Assembly (NCBI GenBank): GCA_014898425.1
Contig: RCSZ01000009.1
Span: 1,798,001 to 1,862,000 of the forward strand
Origin: Botryotinia globosa
Taxonomy: Eukaryota; Ascomycota; Leotiomycetes; Helotiales; Sclerotiniaceae
Length of the DNA: 64,000 bases
Direction: 5' to 3'
Below, in pieces: positions 61,919 to 64,000 of this stretch. Made by a program: the position numbers and the translations under genes. Each line of letters begins with the position of its first letter. Within the stretch, counting starts at the first letter, position 1. Under the pieces are notes generated by a model, which was given only the letters and a program-made list of their open reading frames with translations, was not told where the DNA came from and did not search any database.

Positions 61919-64000
61919 ATGGCGGACATCACTTCTGTTACTATACCTCAAATTAACAATTTTGGTGACGACACTACCAAGGCACTAAACGGCACCCAGG
62001 TGCAGGAGAGAGCCCTCGACGAGAAAGTGGAAGACGTGAGTGAAAATGATGATAGAGGGGGAAAGCCAAGAGCCGACATAGAGGGCGAAGAAAGCGTCCC
62101 AGATGTTAAACATCTTTACCAAGAAATAGGCAAACGCCCTTGGAACATCAGTTGGACCTCAACAAAGCCTAAGACGAATGTTGAAGAGTTTGGTACGATC
62201 ATCACCGTTCGACGAGCGCGTGATCCTGAAAATCAAGACCTGTGGGTGTTGCATTCAATTCTCATCCACAGTAGTCAGCTGAAGGAACATTTGCGATCAG
62301 TCCTTTACGGTGATGTTAATATATTAGAGGGTGAGAGCGACTTTGTCCTGGAGCCCCCATTTGAGTCTGTTTTCCACTCTTGGCTGCAGATGACAACCTT
62401 GAATGCGCAAACTCCTACAGAAGAGAACGGATTAGCCCAATTCCAGATGTTATACAAGGTCTTGTTTGACAATCTCGATGAAGTTTTCAAAAAAATCAAT
62501 GTATTGTTGGCAAACCAATCAATCACTTACGATTTGCTCTGGGCAATCTTCAAACACAACGATATTATAAGTACCGTTGACAGTTGTGATCAAGTCGCGG
62601 CTCTTCGAACCCTTCGGTGCGAATATCAAACCGGCCATAATCCACTTTTCTTGATTGGTTGCGAATACGTTGACACCAATGGTAATGCCTTTGGCTTAGT
62701 CTCCACTTCTTGCCGGATTACGCCTTTCAAGGGAACACGCAAAATAGTTAGTTTGAGTTGCGTTCCTATACGTTTTTTGCCATCTGAGATGCAGAAACCT
62801 CTGATGTCAACGCTTCTGGATCGAGGTCAACGATTTGCCGAACTTGTCGGACGAAAATTCCGACACGTTACTTATGATGGTCTCGAGTTTGGACCGTCGG
62901 ATGAGGAAAGCACAAAAACAAGAAAGCTAAGAAAGGTGACAACTCCAACCCTTCAACATTTCCTCGTCTTCCCTTTGATAGTTCTTCTCTCTAAAAAAAA
63001 GTGAAACATTTATATAACGCTGAGTATGACGAGCAGACTAAAGGACGTATTATCATCGACCCCGAGGCGTTCGACGATCATAATTGGGAGGAAGCACCGA
63101 GAGTGAGAGTTTTCCCTCCTGACTCTGATGACACACCTAAGAAGCTTGCCCACGGAGATGAGTTTATGCTATGTAAATCAACTGTTCGCGGCTATTCATT
63201 GTCATCCAAATCATGGGGTAAGTCAGAATTGTTTTTGTCATACCAAGCAAGTTTATCTAGTTTGAATTTTGATGTCTCAATAGCTACATTCCTTATCCGA
63301 GGAATCACGAAAATCGAGTGGAATGAATCATGTGCGTCAAATCTAATACTACCTAATGGCTATAAAGAACTATTATCCTCTTTGGTAGAGCAGCAGATGC
63401 GAGCCGACAGTGGATTTGACGACTTTATCAAACAAAAAGGTAAATGCCTTGTTTTTGATTTCTATTTTATTTGTATCTATTTAACGCTAACAATCCCAAT
63501 TTTAAAGGTCGAGGTCTCATAATCCTCCTGAGTGGTAATCCGGGTGTGGGGAAAACACTTACCTCCGAGATTCGTATGTAGCATTGTTACCTTTATGGAG
63601 TACAAATACTTTCGTGCATCTGCTAACCAAATTTCAAAAGTCGCCGAAGAACATCATGCACCTCTTTACGTTGTTAGTGTCGGTCAATTGGGATATGATC
63701 CTTCTAAATTTGAGGAAAGGATGAAGTTGGTTCTGGAACTTGCCGCACGATGGAAGGCGATCTTACTTCTAGACGAAGGTGATATCTTTCTGGAAAAACG
63801 ATCAACCTCCGATCTAGCAAGGAACCGACTTGTGTCCAGTAAGTATCGACTGTCTAAAACCAACTAATAGAAAACCCACCGGTTAACTAACTCATGTCAT
63901 AACACAGTCTTCCTCCAGATTTTAGAATATTATTCAGGCGTATTATTCATTACGACGAACCGTGGGGCAGTAATCGACGAGGCCATACGATCCCGCATTC
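61919..64000 (+). CDS. AAA+ ATPase of the fungal DUF7025-type family, 3' end outside window
   Basis: Exons about 61919-62935, 63003-63217, 63284-63439, 63508-63573, 63641-63838 and 63908 onward. Most junctions are clear (GTAAGT, GTAAAT, GTATGT donors). The first intron (62936-63002, GTGACA donor, ends in an A8 run) is uncertain because its phase is off by one. The N-terminal 300 residues form the usual upstream domain. Walker A is GNPGVGKT. Walker B reads ILLLDEGD, where the family usually has DEAD. It is followed by IFLEKR, LARNRLVSIFLQILEYYSGVLF and the sensor stretch TTNR, then IDEAIRSRI. The substrate and partner are unknown. Start 61919 (MADITSVTI) is preferred over an ATG 18 bases upstream. 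Confidence 0.88.

Noticed and set aside
1..64000. CRISPR arrays, rRNA and tRNA genes
   Set aside because: No regularly spaced repeats with unique spacers were seen, and the genome type is eukaryotic. No cloverleaf or rRNA-like segment was recognised by eye; a tRNA scan would be needed to exclude one.

Overview
The window looks like a filamentous ascomycete chromosome segment. Genes carry short (43-190 bp) introns with GTAAGT/GTATGT donors and CTAAY branch sites. Fungus-specific families are present (Zn2Cys6 regulator, HET domain, AA9 polysaccharide monooxygenase, Pil1-type eisosome protein), and a 20-kb AT-rich block shows repeat-induced point mutation (RIP). The gene set and the AT-rich isochore would fit a leotiomycete such as Botrytis or Sclerotinia; that placement is inference.

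Positions 1-20464 are a graveyard of nested LTR retrotransposons with very low GC. A Ty1/copia element (copy A, plus strand, 5208-18195, 162-bp LTRs, TATTA/TATTG target-site duplication) is split by a Ty3/gypsy element (minus strand, 9205-15799, 150-bp LTRs, AATTT duplication). A second copy of the same copia element (A', minus strand, 5008 down to the window edge) lies head-to-head with copy A across a 199-bp spacer, making an imperfect palindrome of about 10 kb. A third, 5'-truncated copia relic ends at 20464. Coding capacity is destroyed, but zinc-knuckle, reverse transcriptase and RNase H motifs can still be read.

Positions 20465-28317 hold housekeeping and unknown genes: a hypothetical gene (minus), a conserved fungal gene (plus), the tri-snRNP factor SNU23 (minus), the diphthamide methyltransferase DPH5 (plus) and a coiled-coil gene (minus). 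Positions 29034-33323 hold two further coiled-coil loci on the same strand. Both have stops and frame changes and look like decaying relatives.

Positions 34992-42399 form a transport/regulation group: a disrupted 14-TM DHA2-type MFS gene, a 775-aa Zn2Cys6 transcription factor on the same strand, and a divergent monocarboxylate-porter-like MFS gene. Next come a secreted AA9 lytic polysaccharide monooxygenase with a 9-nt microexon (43589-44611), a BTB-type protein, a possible BTB relic, an atypical short-chain dehydrogenase, a small Arg/Ser-rich protein and a Pil1/Lsp1-like eisosome protein. Positions 54989-58228 are gene-poor with long purine-rich low-complexity DNA.

The end of the window has a broken HET-domain gene (58229-60756, minus) divergent from an AAA+ ATPase gene that runs off the right edge. 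Disrupted reading frames recur in the MFS gene, two coiled-coil loci and the HET gene, and nearly all fit single missing bases. Either this is a real pseudogene-rich region or the assembly carries indel errors; read data would decide.
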